Assembly: GCF_964253035.1 (NCBI RefSeq)
Contig: NZ_CAXUQL020000001.1
Span: forward strand, 4,712,001-4,776,000
Length of the DNA stretch: 64,000 nt
DNA from: Pseudorhodoferax sp032153935
GTDB taxonomy: Bacteria; Pseudomonadota; Gammaproteobacteria; Burkholderiales; Burkholderiaceae_C
Direction of reading: 5' to 3'
Positions 26,205 to 34,007 of this stretch are shown piece by piece. Numbering within the stretch: position 1 is the stretch's first letter; each line of letters starts with the position of its first letter. The position numbers and the translations under genes were made by a program. Under the pieces are notes generated by a model, which did no database searches, was not told the origin of the DNA, and saw only the letters and a list, made by a program, of their open reading frames with translations.

Positions 26205-27626
26205 TCAGGGTGCCGGTGTGGCGGTGGCGAGCGTGGCTGCGCCGCCGCCCAGCGCGGCGTACAGCGTGGTGCGGGCTGCCAGCAGCGCCCGCCGCGTCTG
26301 CACCAGTTGCTGCTCGGCGGCGAGCAGGTCGCGCTGCGCGTCGAGCACTTCGAGGAAGTTGGTGGCGCCGGCGTCGTAGCGCAGGCGGGCCAGCCGGGCG
26401 CGCTCGGCCTGCGCCTGCAGCGCCTCGCGCTGGATGCCGGTCTGCTCGGCCAGCCAGCGCTGGGCCGACAACGCGTCCGCCACCTCGCGGAAGGCGGCCT
26501 GGATGGTCTTCTCGTAGTCGGCCACGGCCAGGTCGCGCCGCACCTCGGCCAGCGTCAGGCCGGCCTCGCGCCGGCCGCGGTCGAACAGCGGCAGCGTCAG
26601 GCTCGGCGCGAAGGTCCAGGCGCGGCTGCCGCCATCGAACAGGCCGGCCAGTTCGGCGCTGGCCGTGCCGAAGCTGGCGGTCAGCGCGATGCGCGGGAAG
26701 AAGGCAGCGCGTGCAGCGCCGATGTTGGCGTTGGCCGCGCGCAGCCGGTGCTCGGCGGCGGCGATGTCGGGCCGGCGCGCCAGCAGGTCGGACGGCAGCC
26801 CGGCGGCCAGCGGCAGGACCACGGCGGCGTCGTCCAGCGGCCGCGCCGGGGCCACCAGCGCGACCGGTGTGCCGACCAGCTGGACCAGTGCGTGCGCCCT
26901 TGCCGCGCGCTGCTGCTGCAGCTGCGCGGCCAGCGCCTGCGCCTGGCTGGCCAGCGTGCGCACCTGGGCCAGTTCCAGCCGGGAGGCCGAGCCGACCTCG
27001 AAGCGACGCTGGAAGATGTGCAGCGATTCGTTGCGGCTGTCCACCGCCGCCCGGGCCAGCGCCAGCCGTTCGTCCAGCTCGCGCAGCTCCAGCCAGCCCT
27101 GGGCCACCTGCGCGACCAGCGACAGCGTCAGCGCACGGCGGGCGGCGTCGGTGGCCAGGTAGCTCTGCAGCGCGCTGTCCTCCAGGCTGCGCACGCGGCC
27201 CCAGAAGTCCAGCTCCCACGCGGCCAGGCCCAGGCCGGCCTGGTACTGGCCGGCCGTCAGCGGCTGGCGGGTGATGTTGAGGTCGCCCGGCGTCAGCGAG
27301 CGAGCGGCCTCGGCCGACAGCGCCAGCGTCGGCCGCGCATCGGCACGCTGGATGCCGTAGGCGGCCTGCGCCTCGGCCACGCGCAGCGTGGCACTGCGCA
27401 GGTCGCGGCTGTTGGCCAGCGCCTGGTCGATCAAGGCCAACAGCGCCGGATCGCCGAAGGCGTCGCGCCAGCCGAGCCCGGACGGCTCCAGCGCGTCGGC
27501 GGCGGCCGTCGGCACATCGGGGTAGCGGGCGGCAACGGGCGGCGCCGGCAGCTGCACGGTCGGCGCCATCGAGGCGCAGCCGGCGCCCAGCGCCGCGGCC
27601 AGCAGGGCAGGGGCGAGACGGCGCAT
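26205..27626 (-). CDS. NodT-family outer membrane efflux lipoprotein
   Basis: TolC-like outer-membrane factor (473 residues). The N-terminal signal ends in a lipobox near residue 17 (AAALGAGC), so it is probably acylated. Two OEP repeats are present (helical stretches ~60-240 and ~270-450, with RRPDIAAAEHRLRAANANIGAARAAFFP at the start of the second, the NodT/OprM hallmark). Its ATG shares one base with the fabI stop (TGATG), so the two are coupled. It supplies the outer-membrane channel for the export system downstream. Confidence 0.93.
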   Translation of the reverse strand: MRRLAPALLAAALGAGCASMAPTVQLPAPPVAARYPDVPTAAADALEPSGLGWRDAFGDPALLALIDQALANSRDLRSATLRVAEAQAAYGIQRADARPTLALSAEAARSLTPGDLNITRQPLTAGQYQAGLGLAAWELDFWGRVRSLEDSALQSYLATDAARRALTLSLVAQVAQGWLELRELDERLALARAAVDSRNESLHIFQRRFEVGSASRLELAQVRTLASQAQALAAQLQQQRAARAHALVQLVGTPVALVAPARPLDDAAVVLPLAAGLPSDLLARRPDIAAAEHRLRAANANIGAARAAFFPRIALTASFGTASAELAGLFDGGSRAWTFAPSLTLPLFDRGRREAGLTLAEVRRDLAVADYEKTIQAAFREVADALSAQRWLAEQTGIQREALQAQAERARLARLRYDAGATNFLEVLDAQRDLLAAEQQLVQTRRALLAARTTLYAALGGGAATLATATPAP

Positions 27627-28393
27627 CACCCGACCACGTGGTAACCGGCGTCCACGTACAGCGTGCTGCCGGTGATGTTGCGCCCGCCCTCGCCAGCGAG
27701 GAAGGTGCACAGCGCGCCCACGTCGTCGATGTCCACCAGCCGGCGCAGCGGCGCGCGCGCGACGGCATCCTGCAGCAGCTGGTCGAAGCCAGCGATGCCC
27801 GAGGCCGCGCGCGTGGCCAGCGGACCGGGCGAGACGGCGTTCACGCGGATGCCGCGCGGGCCGAGCTCCGCGGCGAGGTAGCGGGTGCTCGACTCCAGCG
27901 CGGCCTTGACCGGACCCATGACGCCGTAGTTCGGGACCACCTCCTCGGCGCCGACGTAGCTCATGGTCATCAGCGCGCCGCCGTCCGGCATCAGCGGCTC
28001 GGCCAGGCGGGCCATGCGCGCGAACGAATGGCAGGAGATGTCCATGGCACGCGCGAAGCCCTCGCGCGAGGTGTCCGTCACGCGGCCGTGCAGGTCGCTC
28101 TTGGGCGCGAATGCGATCGAATGCAGCGCGAAGTCGAGCCGTCCCCATTGGCGTGCGATGGCCTCGAACACGGCCTCCATCTGGCCGGGCTGCTCCACGT
28201 CCAGCGGCATGCGGAGCGCGGCCTGCACCTGGTCGGCCAGCGGCTCGACCCAGGGGCGGGCCTTGTCGTTGAACCAGGTCACGGCCAGCTCGGCGCCGGC
28301 GGCGCGGAACGCGCGCGCGCAACCCCAGGCGATGCTCTTGTCATTGGCGATGCCGATGACCAGGCCCTTCTTGCCTTGCAGTGCGGGCGTCAT
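27626..28393 (-). CDS. fabI: Enoyl-ACP reductase FabI paralogue
   Basis: NADH-dependent enoyl-ACP reductase fold (255 residues). The FabI-type nucleotide motif GLVIGIANDKSIAWGCARAF, the SIAFAPKSDLHG segment and the active-site Y-x6-K (YGVMGPVK) preceded by YVGAEEVVPN are all present. It is the first gene of an operon with four export genes and lies directly downstream of phaC, which suggests a specialised copy used in lipid or PHA metabolism under stress; the housekeeping copy is probably elsewhere (inference). Spacing to phaC is 194 bases and holds several hairpins. Confidence 0.92.
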   Translation of the reverse strand: MTPALQGKKGLVIGIANDKSIAWGCARAFRAAGAELAVTWFNDKARPWVEPLADQVQAALRMPLDVEQPGQMEAVFEAIARQWGRLDFALHSIAFAPKSDLHGRVTDTSREGFARAMDISCHSFARMARLAEPLMPDGGALMTMSYVGAEEVVPNYGVMGPVKAALESSTRYLAAELGPRGIRVNAVSPGPLATRAASGIAGFDQLLQDAVARAPLRRLVDIDDVGALCTFLAGEGGRNITGSTLYVDAGYHVVG

Positions 28394-28480
28394 GTCAGTT
28401 CTCCACGGCGCCGTGCGTCACCCGCAGCGCACGAAACCGGCTCACAAGCAAAGGTTCAAAAGGCCGCGGAGCAGGCCATG

Positions 28481-28568
28481 CCAGCGGCCGCCGCGGAACT
28501 GGCTCTGCCAGGCCGCTGGCGGCGCCCCCTGGAGGGGGGATGGGACTTCTACACGAAGTGAGAAGTCC
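28481..28568. repeat. Intergenic multi-hairpin element between phaC and fabI
   Basis: Three nested or consecutive inverted repeats are packed into 88 bases: CCAGCGGCC (28481-28489) with GGCCGCTGG (28511-28519), enclosing TGGC-TCT-GCCA; CCCCCT (28525-28530) with AGGGGG (28533-28538); and GGACTTCT (28543-28550) with AGAAGTCC (28561-28568). An alternative pairing ACTTC/GAAGT within the last arm-plus-loop would exclude the longer stem. There is no T-run on either strand, so it is not a classical terminator. It resembles a dispersed REP-like repeat or an RNA-processing element. Confidence 0.5.
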
Positions 28569-28587
28569 AAACGGGGGTGGTCTCATC

Positions 28588-30318
28588 TCATTTCTCCAGG
28601 ACGTAGGTGCCGGGGGCATCGGCCAGCGGCGGGTAGCCGGCGGCGCCGAGCCGCGGCGGTTTGACCGGTGCGCCCGAGTGCACGGCCAGCCACTGCTGCC
28701 AGGCCGGCCACCACGAGCCCGGCACCGTGGGGGCGGCGGCCTGCCAGTCGGCCGGCGCAAGATACGTGCCGCCGGCCGGCCGCATCAGGATCTGGTAGCT
28801 GCGGTGCGAATCCGGCCCGGGCGGGTTGACGATGCCGGCGTTGTGGCCGCCGCTGGTCAGTGCGAAGGTGATCTCGGCCGGACTCAGGAAGTGCAGCTTG
28901 TGCACCGAGCGCCAGGGCGCGACATGGTCGGTGGTGGTGCCGACCATGAAGATCGGCAAGGCCAGGTCGCCCAGCGACACCGGCCGGCCGGCCACCGGAT
29001 AGCGGCCTTCGCTGAGGTCGTCGTCCAGGAACAGGCGGCGCAGGTACTGCCCGTGCATGCGGGCGGGCATGCGCGTGGCGTCGGCGTTCCACGCCATCAG
29101 GTCGCTCTGGGCGGAGCGGTTGCCGAGCAGGTAGGTGCTGACCAGGCGCGACCACAGCAGGTCGTACGAGCGCAGCATCTGGAAGGCCCCGGCCATCTGG
29201 CTGGCCCGCAGGTAGCCGGTCTCGGCCATTTGCGCTTCCAGCAGGCTGACCTGGCTCTCGTCGATGAACAGGCCCAGCTCGCCAGGCTCGCTGAAGTCGG
29301 TCTGTGCGGCGAACAGCGAGACCGAGGCCAGCCGCGCATCGCCGTCGCGCGCCATTGCCGCGGCCGCGATGGCCAGCAGCGTGCCGCCCAGGCAGTAGCC
29401 GGTGGCGTGCACGCGCCGGTGCGGCACGATGGCGCCCACGGCATCGAGCGCGGCGTGGAAGCCCTCGGCCAGGTAGTCGTCCATGCCCAGGTCGCGCTCG
29501 GCCACGCCGGGGTTCTTCCAGGAGATGCAGAACACGGTGTGGCCCTGGTCGACCAGATGCTGGATGAGCGAGTTGTGCGGCGACAGATCCAGGATGTAGT
29601 ACTTCATGATCCAGGCCGGCACGATCAGCACGGGCTCGGGACGCACGCGGGCGGTGGCGGGGCGGTACTGGATCAGCTCCATCACGCGGTTGCGCAGCAC
29701 CACCTGGCCGGGCGTGGTGGCCAGGTTCTGGCCGACCGTGAAACCCTCGGGCGCGGGGGGCTGGCCGCTGGCCAGGGCGAGCAGGTCGGCTGCCAGGTAT
29801 TCGGCGCCGCGCACCAGGTTGGCACCGGCCTCGGCGGCGGTGCGCTGCAGCACCAGTGGATTGGTCGCCAGCTGGTTGCCGGGGGAGAAGGCGTCCAGCC
29901 ACTGCCGCGCCCAGAAGGCCACCATCGTCTCGTGGTGCGGCTCCACGCCGGCGATGCCGTGGGTGGCGGCGTCCCACCACTGCTGCGTCAGCAGGAAGGA
30001 CTGCTGCAGCAGGTTGAACGGCCAGGTCTGCCAGGCGGCCGCCGCGAAGCGGCGGTCCTGTGCCGGGGGCAGCACCAGATCGCGGGCATCGCCGGGGCCG
30101 GCCAGCAGGCGGTCGCGCAGGTAGTGCGCGAGTGCGGCGGCCTGGGTGCCGGCCAGCTGCGCCAGGGCGATCTGCCGTCCGGGCGAGACGGCCAGGTGCG
30201 CGCTCCAGTCCTGCCAGGCCAGCAGCGCAGCGGCAGGCGACAGCGAGCCGGTCGCACGCGCCAGCGCCGCATGCACGAGTTGGTCGAGATGCTCGGTCGG
30301 CGATGGCGTGTGTGGCAT
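28588..30318 (-). CDS. phaC: Class I polyhydroxyalkanoate synthase
   Basis: Polymerises hydroxyacyl-CoA into PHA (576 residues, usual size for class I). The alpha/beta-hydrolase core carries the lipase-like box GYCLGGTL with catalytic Cys309, the aspartate in GTTTDHVAPW and the histidine in TSGGHNAGIVNPPG. The N-terminal PhaC domain includes WPFNLLQQSFLLTQQWW and GQNLATTPGQVVLRN. It is alone on its strand behind an FNR-like box and a -10 (see 30350-30391), suggesting low-oxygen induction. Usual phaA/phaB partners are not adjacent. Confidence 0.95.
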   Translation of the reverse strand: MPHTPSPTEHLDQLVHAALARATGSLSPAAALLAWQDWSAHLAVSPGRQIALAQLAGTQAAALAHYLRDRLLAGPGDARDLVLPPAQDRRFAAAAWQTWPFNLLQQSFLLTQQWWDAATHGIAGVEPHHETMVAFWARQWLDAFSPGNQLATNPLVLQRTAAEAGANLVRGAEYLAADLLALASGQPPAPEGFTVGQNLATTPGQVVLRNRVMELIQYRPATARVRPEPVLIVPAWIMKYYILDLSPHNSLIQHLVDQGHTVFCISWKNPGVAERDLGMDDYLAEGFHAALDAVGAIVPHRRVHATGYCLGGTLLAIAAAAMARDGDARLASVSLFAAQTDFSEPGELGLFIDESQVSLLEAQMAETGYLRASQMAGAFQMLRSYDLLWSRLVSTYLLGNRSAQSDLMAWNADATRMPARMHGQYLRRLFLDDDLSEGRYPVAGRPVSLGDLALPIFMVGTTTDHVAPWRSVHKLHFLSPAEITFALTSGGHNAGIVNPPGPDSHRSYQILMRPAGGTYLAPADWQAAAPTVPGSWWPAWQQWLAVHSGAPVKPPRLGAAGYPPLADAPGTYVLEK

Positions 30319-30349
30319 GGCGGAATGGATGGATTGCAGGGCTGCCTGG

Positions 30350-30391
30350 AATCTACCGAGGGATGGCGCCCGGCCATTTGATCCAGGTCAA
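30350..30391 (-). promoter_or_regulatory. phaC promoter with FNR/Anr-type box
   Basis: TTGAT-CCAG-GTCAA at 30378-30391 matches the FNR consensus TTGAT-N4-ATCAA with one mismatch. On the minus strand a -10-like TAGATT lies at 30355-30350. The implied start near 30343 puts the box centre at about -41.5, the class II position for FNR-type activators. The phaC ATG is 25 bases further on. Position and symmetry together make a functional site likely; binding is not shown. Confidence 0.6.
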
Positions 30392-30406
30392 GGGCGGCTG
30401 TTAACG

Positions 30407-30420
30407 ACCGACCAGTCGGT
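30407..30420. promoter_or_regulatory. TetR-type operator
   Basis: ACCGAC-CA-GTCGGT is a perfect dyad of the form commonly bound by TetR-family repressors. It lies in the divergent gap between phaC and the tetR gene, 15 bases upstream of a GATAAT -10 (30435-30440) for tetR, where the -35 would be, so autorepression is expected. It is also next to the FNR box of phaC. The following T-run could mimic a terminator, but no plus-strand gene precedes it. Confidence 0.6.
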
Positions 30421-30502
30421 TTTTTGTGCACGGCGATAATACACACCGCCATGACCACTGGATGACGGTGGCCGGTCCTGCGCCACCCAATCCGTACCCG
30501 CA

Positions 30503-31150
30503 ATGACACCCGAATTGCTCACCGAACAGCCGACCCCGGAACGCCCGGCACGCCAGCGCCTTCCGGCGATCGTGCGCGTGACCCAGATCCTGGATGCGGC
30601 GCTGCGCGTGTTCTCCGACAAGGGCTTCGCGGCGGCGCGGATCGACGATGTCGCCGCCGCCGCCGGGCTGTCCAAGGGCGGCGTCTACACGCATTTCACG
30701 AGCAAGGAGGAGATCTTCGGCGCGCTGCTCACGCGGCTGATGCTGCCGCTGCACGCCAACCGGCCGCCGCTGCATCCGGACACCGCCGTGACCGTGGACG
30801 TGCTGGTGCACCAGGTCGTCGCGCCCATGTACGAATCCTTCGGCGACCCGGCCACCGCACTGACGCTGCGGCTGATGCTGGCCGACGGGGCGCGTGCGCA
30901 GCAGCTCGTGGGCCAGTGGCGCGAGATGGTCGTGGAACCCTATCTGGCCGACATCCAGCAACTGCTCCAGCGCGGTGCAGCGCAGGGCCACCTGCGCCGT
31001 GGTGTACTGCTGCGCGAGCCGCGGCTGGTGCTGTCGCCGGGCGTGCACACCATGCTGGAGCTGCTGGTGCAGGGCACGCTGGATGCCGCGGCCATGGAGC
31101 GCCAGCGCAAGGCCCACATCGCGATGCTGCGCGAACTGCTGGAGCCCTGA
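30503..31150 (+). CDS. TetR-family transcriptional regulator
   Basis: Repressor of 215 residues. The N-terminal helix-turn-helix lies at ~25-75 (ILDAALRVFSDKGFAAARIDDVAAAAGLSKGGVYTHFTSKEEIF, a typical TetR/AcrR helix set). The C-terminal ligand-binding half is divergent. It is divergent from phaC with a matching dyad operator in between, and its stop overlaps the next gene by one base, so it may control phaC, itself and the two membrane/lipoprotein genes downstream. No SD is visible before ATG 30503. Confidence 0.9.
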   Translation: MTPELLTEQPTPERPARQRLPAIVRVTQILDAALRVFSDKGFAAARIDDVAAAAGLSKGGVYTHFTSKEEIFGALLTRLMLPLHANRPPLHPDTAVTVDVLVHQVVAPMYESFGDPATALTLRLMLADGARAQQLVGQWREMVVEPYLADIQQLLQRGAAQGHLRRGVLLREPRLVLSPGVHTMLELLVQGTLDAAAMERQRKAHIAMLRELLEP

Positions 31151-32151
31151 TGGGCCGCGCGGCCTGGTCGCTGGTGCTGCTGCTGTCCAGCCTGTGGGCG
31201 GTACCGGCGCTGTACTTCCGCCTGCCGCTGCCGCCGGTCGGGGCAGGTGTGGTCGCGGCCGGCTGGGCGCTGCTGGCGCTGGCGGCCATGGTCCTGCTGT
31301 GGCGCGAGGACCCGGCGCGGCCGGTGCTGGTCTACGGCGTGGCCTTCGTGCTGCTGCTGGGCTGGTGGGTGCGCATCGCGCCATCGGATGCGCGCGTCTG
31401 GGCCGACGACGTGGCCCGGCATCTGCAGGCCCGCACCGACGGCAGCGTGGTGCTGCTCTCCAACGTGCGCAACTTCGACTGGCGCAGCGACACCGACTAC
31501 ACCCAGCGCTGGGAGACCCGGCGTGTCGACCTGGACCGGCTGCGCACGGTGGACATGGCGCTGTCGTACTGGATGGGGCCGGCCATCGCGCACACGCTGG
31601 TCTCGTTCGGCTTCGACGATGGCCAGGGTGGTGTCCAGCAGCTCGCCTTCTCGATCGAGATCCGCAAGGAGCGTGGCGAATCCTTCTCGGCCATCGCCGG
31701 CTTCTTCAAGCAGTACGAGCTAAGCCTGGTGGCGGCCGATGAGCGCGACATCCTGCGCGTGCGCACCAACGTGCGCGGCGAAGACGTCTACCTGTACCGC
31801 GTGCAGCTGGCACCGGCCGCGCAGCGCGCGCTGTTCCTGGCGTACCTGGCCGAGGCCCAGGCGCTGGCGCGCCAGCCGCGCTTCTACGACACGCTGACGG
31901 CGAACTGCACCACCATCGTCTACGAGATGGCGCGCCGCATCGTCGGCGGCCTGCCGCTGGATTGGCGGCTGCTGGCCTCGGGCTACCTGCCCGAGTACCT
32001 GCACGGCGTGGGCGGCCTGGTGCCGGGCCACACGGTGGAGCAGCTGCGCCGCGCCGGCCGCATCACCGAACGCGCCCAGGCGGCCGATGCCGACCCGCAG
32101 TTCTCGCAAGCGATCCGGCGCGGCGTGCCGGGCATGGAGGCCACGCCGTGA
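31150..32151 (+). CDS. DUF4105 (Lnb N-terminal periplasmic domain) membrane protein
   Basis: Protein of 333 residues with about three N-terminal membrane helices (~5-22, 28-50, 55-74) and a periplasmic DUF4105 domain (~85-300). The domain includes RNFDWRSDTDYTQRWE, FSIEIRKERGESFS and the conserved TANCTTIVYEMAR segment, which contains a possible nucleophilic cysteine. Family members are thought to be lipid- or cell-wall-related hydrolases, but function is not established. Its start overlaps the tetR stop (TGATG) and its stop overlaps the start of the lipase-like gene, so the three are one operon. Confidence 0.85.
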   Translation: MGRAAWSLVLLLSSLWAVPALYFRLPLPPVGAGVVAAGWALLALAAMVLLWREDPARPVLVYGVAFVLLLGWWVRIAPSDARVWADDVARHLQARTDGSVVLLSNVRNFDWRSDTDYTQRWETRRVDLDRLRTVDMALSYWMGPAIAHTLVSFGFDDGQGGVQQLAFSIEIRKERGESFSAIAGFFKQYELSLVAADERDILRVRTNVRGEDVYLYRVQLAPAAQRALFLAYLAEAQALARQPRFYDTLTANCTTIVYEMARRIVGGLPLDWRLLASGYLPEYLHGVGGLVPGHTVEQLRRAGRITERAQAADADPQFSQAIRRGVPGMEATP

Positions 32152-34007
32152 TGCGCCGCCTGGCCGCGCTGCTGGCCCTGGTGCTGCTGACGGGCTGCGC
32201 TGGCGTGACGGTCACCTCGATCTCACCGGCCAAGTACCTGGCCGAGCGGCGCGGCGACGTGCTGACCACGGGCCGGCTCAGCGAGACCGCGCAGGAGGTG
32301 CTGCGCGTGGTCGGCATCACCGATTGCCGCGAGCGGCCCGTGGCCTGCCGCGGCACGCTGGGGCTGTCGGCCGGCATCAGCGAGGAGCAGCGGCTGTCGG
32401 CCCTGGCCGAGCTCTGGCTGGAGCACGCGCTGGCGGCCGACAAGGCCCAGGCCGCCGACGAGACCGTGCTCGACGCCTGGCTGGAAACAGCGCGCCACGC
32501 CTACGCCTACCTGTTCTTCACCGCACGCAGGCCAGGCGAGCGCGCCTTCGAAGACCGCCAGACCCAGGTGCGCGACTACTACAACTATGCCGTGCAGCAG
32601 ACCGTGACGCGGCTGTTCAAGGTCTACAGCGCCACGCCGGCCGCGCAGCGCGGCGAGACGCTGGCCGTGGGCGGCTGGCGCATAGCCACCCATGCCGACG
32701 ACCTGGCACTGCCGCCGGACTTGCCCATGCCCGAGGAGCTGCTGCCGGCCTCGTCGCTGCGCTTCACGGGCCTGCGCAACAGCTACCGTCGCGACGGCTT
32801 CGGCGCCGAGCTGGTGGCCGTGCTGCCGCCGCCCGCCGATGCCGACCCGGCCCGGCCCTTCGACACCACGCGCTTTCCGGCGATCACGGCCCTGTTGCGC
32901 TTCGAGGGCAGCACGCTGGCGGGCGTGCTGGCCGGCCGCGCCGTGCAGCTCATGCTGTACGACCCGTACCGCAGCGGGCAGGCGCCGCTGGCCGGCGAGC
33001 GCGTGCCGCTGGCCGCCAACTTCACGGCCGGCTACGGCCTGTGGCTGGCGCGCGCGGGCTTCGCCACGCAGTCGCTGCGCACGCTGTTCGGCCTGTCCGA
33101 CGGCATCGTGCGCCCGCGCATCGAGCTCATGCAGCCCTACGACCCCAGGCGCCGCACCGTCGTCATGCTGCACGGCCTGGCCAGCAGCCCGGAGGCCTGG
33201 ATCAACGTGGCCAACGAGGTGCTGGGCGACGAGCTGCTGCGCCAGAACTACCAGCTCTGGCAGGTCTACTACCCGAGCAACGCACCGCTGGCGCTGAACC
33301 AGAAGGCCATCCGCGAGGCCCTGCTGCAGACGCTGGCGCACTTCGACCCCAGCGGCCAGGCCGTGGCCTCGCAGAACATGGTGCTGGTGGGCCACAGCAT
33401 GGGCGGCGTGCTGTCGCGGCTGCTGGTGTCGTCGGCGGGTGAGCGGCTGTGGTCGCTGTTGCCGGCGGACCCGGCGGACCCGGCGGCGCGCGAAGCCCGG
33501 GAGCGCCTGGCGCCGCTCCTGGCCTTCGAGCCCTTGCCGCAGGTCAGCGAAGCCATCTTCATCGCCGCGCCGCACCGCGGCACGCCGTTCGCGGGCAGCC
33601 GGCTGGCGCGCCGCATCGCCAACTTCGTGACCTTGCCGCTGGCCATGCTGGAGCAGATCGGCGATGTGACGGGCCTGTTCGGCCGGCCCGGTCCCGACGG
33701 CCAGGAGCCGGGGCCGCAGCGCATCCCCAACAGCATCGACAACCTGCGCGACACCGACCCCTTCGTGCAGGCCGCCGCGCAGCTGCCGATCAGCCCGCAG
33801 GTGCGCTACCACTCCATCATCGGCCAGGCCGACATGGCGCTGCCACGCGCCGAGGCCAGCGACGGCATCGTGCCCTATGCCAGCGCGCACCTGGCGGGCG
33901 CGGCCTCCGAGCGCGTGCTGCCGTCCGAGCACAGCGTGCAGGAGCATCCGCTGGCGATTCTGGAGATCCGGCGCATCCTGCGCGAGTCGCTCAGCGGACC
34001 CCGCTGA
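32151..34007 (+). CDS. Alpha/beta-hydrolase lipoprotein (triacylglycerol lipase/esterase-like)
   Basis: Envelope lipoprotein of 618 residues; the signal MRRLAALLALVLLTGC ends in a lipobox. The N-terminal ~320 residues are uncharacterised. The C-terminal ~270 residues form an alpha/beta hydrolase with an oxyanion segment (VVMLHGLASSPEAW), nucleophile elbow GHSMGG, an aspartate in EASDGIVPY and a histidine in PSEHSVQEHP. This fits an esterase or phospholipase acting at the outer membrane or periplasm. It overlaps the DUF4105 stop by one base; its 3' end overlaps the convergent EamA gene by 17 bases. Confidence 0.85.
   Translation: MRRLAALLALVLLTGCAGVTVTSISPAKYLAERRGDVLTTGRLSETAQEVLRVVGITDCRERPVACRGTLGLSAGISEEQRLSALAELWLEHALAADKAQAADETVLDAWLETARHAYAYLFFTARRPGERAFEDRQTQVRDYYNYAVQQTVTRLFKVYSATPAAQRGETLAVGGWRIATHADDLALPPDLPMPEELLPASSLRFTGLRNSYRRDGFGAELVAVLPPPADADPARPFDTTRFPAITALLRFEGSTLAGVLAGRAVQLMLYDPYRSGQAPLAGERVPLAANFTAGYGLWLARAGFATQSLRTLFGLSDGIVRPRIELMQPYDPRRRTVVMLHGLASSPEAWINVANEVLGDELLRQNYQLWQVYYPSNAPLALNQKAIREALLQTLAHFDPSGQAVASQNMVLVGHSMGGVLSRLLVSSAGERLWSLLPADPADPAAREARERLAPLLAFEPLPQVSEAIFIAAPHRGTPFAGSRLARRIANFVTLPLAMLEQIGDVTGLFGRPGPDGQEPGPQRIPNSIDNLRDTDPFVQAAAQLPISPQVRYHSIIGQADMALPRAEASDGIVPYASAHLAGAASERVLPSEHSVQEHPLAILEIRRILRESLSGPR

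Noticed and set aside
23612..27274. 1220-codon open frame on the plus strand antisense to the rbbA-hlyD-nodT genes
   Set aside because: High GC leaves few stops in antisense frames. The translation is rich in Arg, His, Gln and Gly with no domain, whereas the minus-strand proteins have complete motifs.
30407..30426. Rho-independent terminator reading of the dyad plus T-run
   Set aside because: No gene on the plus strand ends before it; the dyad lies in a divergent promoter next to tetR and fits an operator better.
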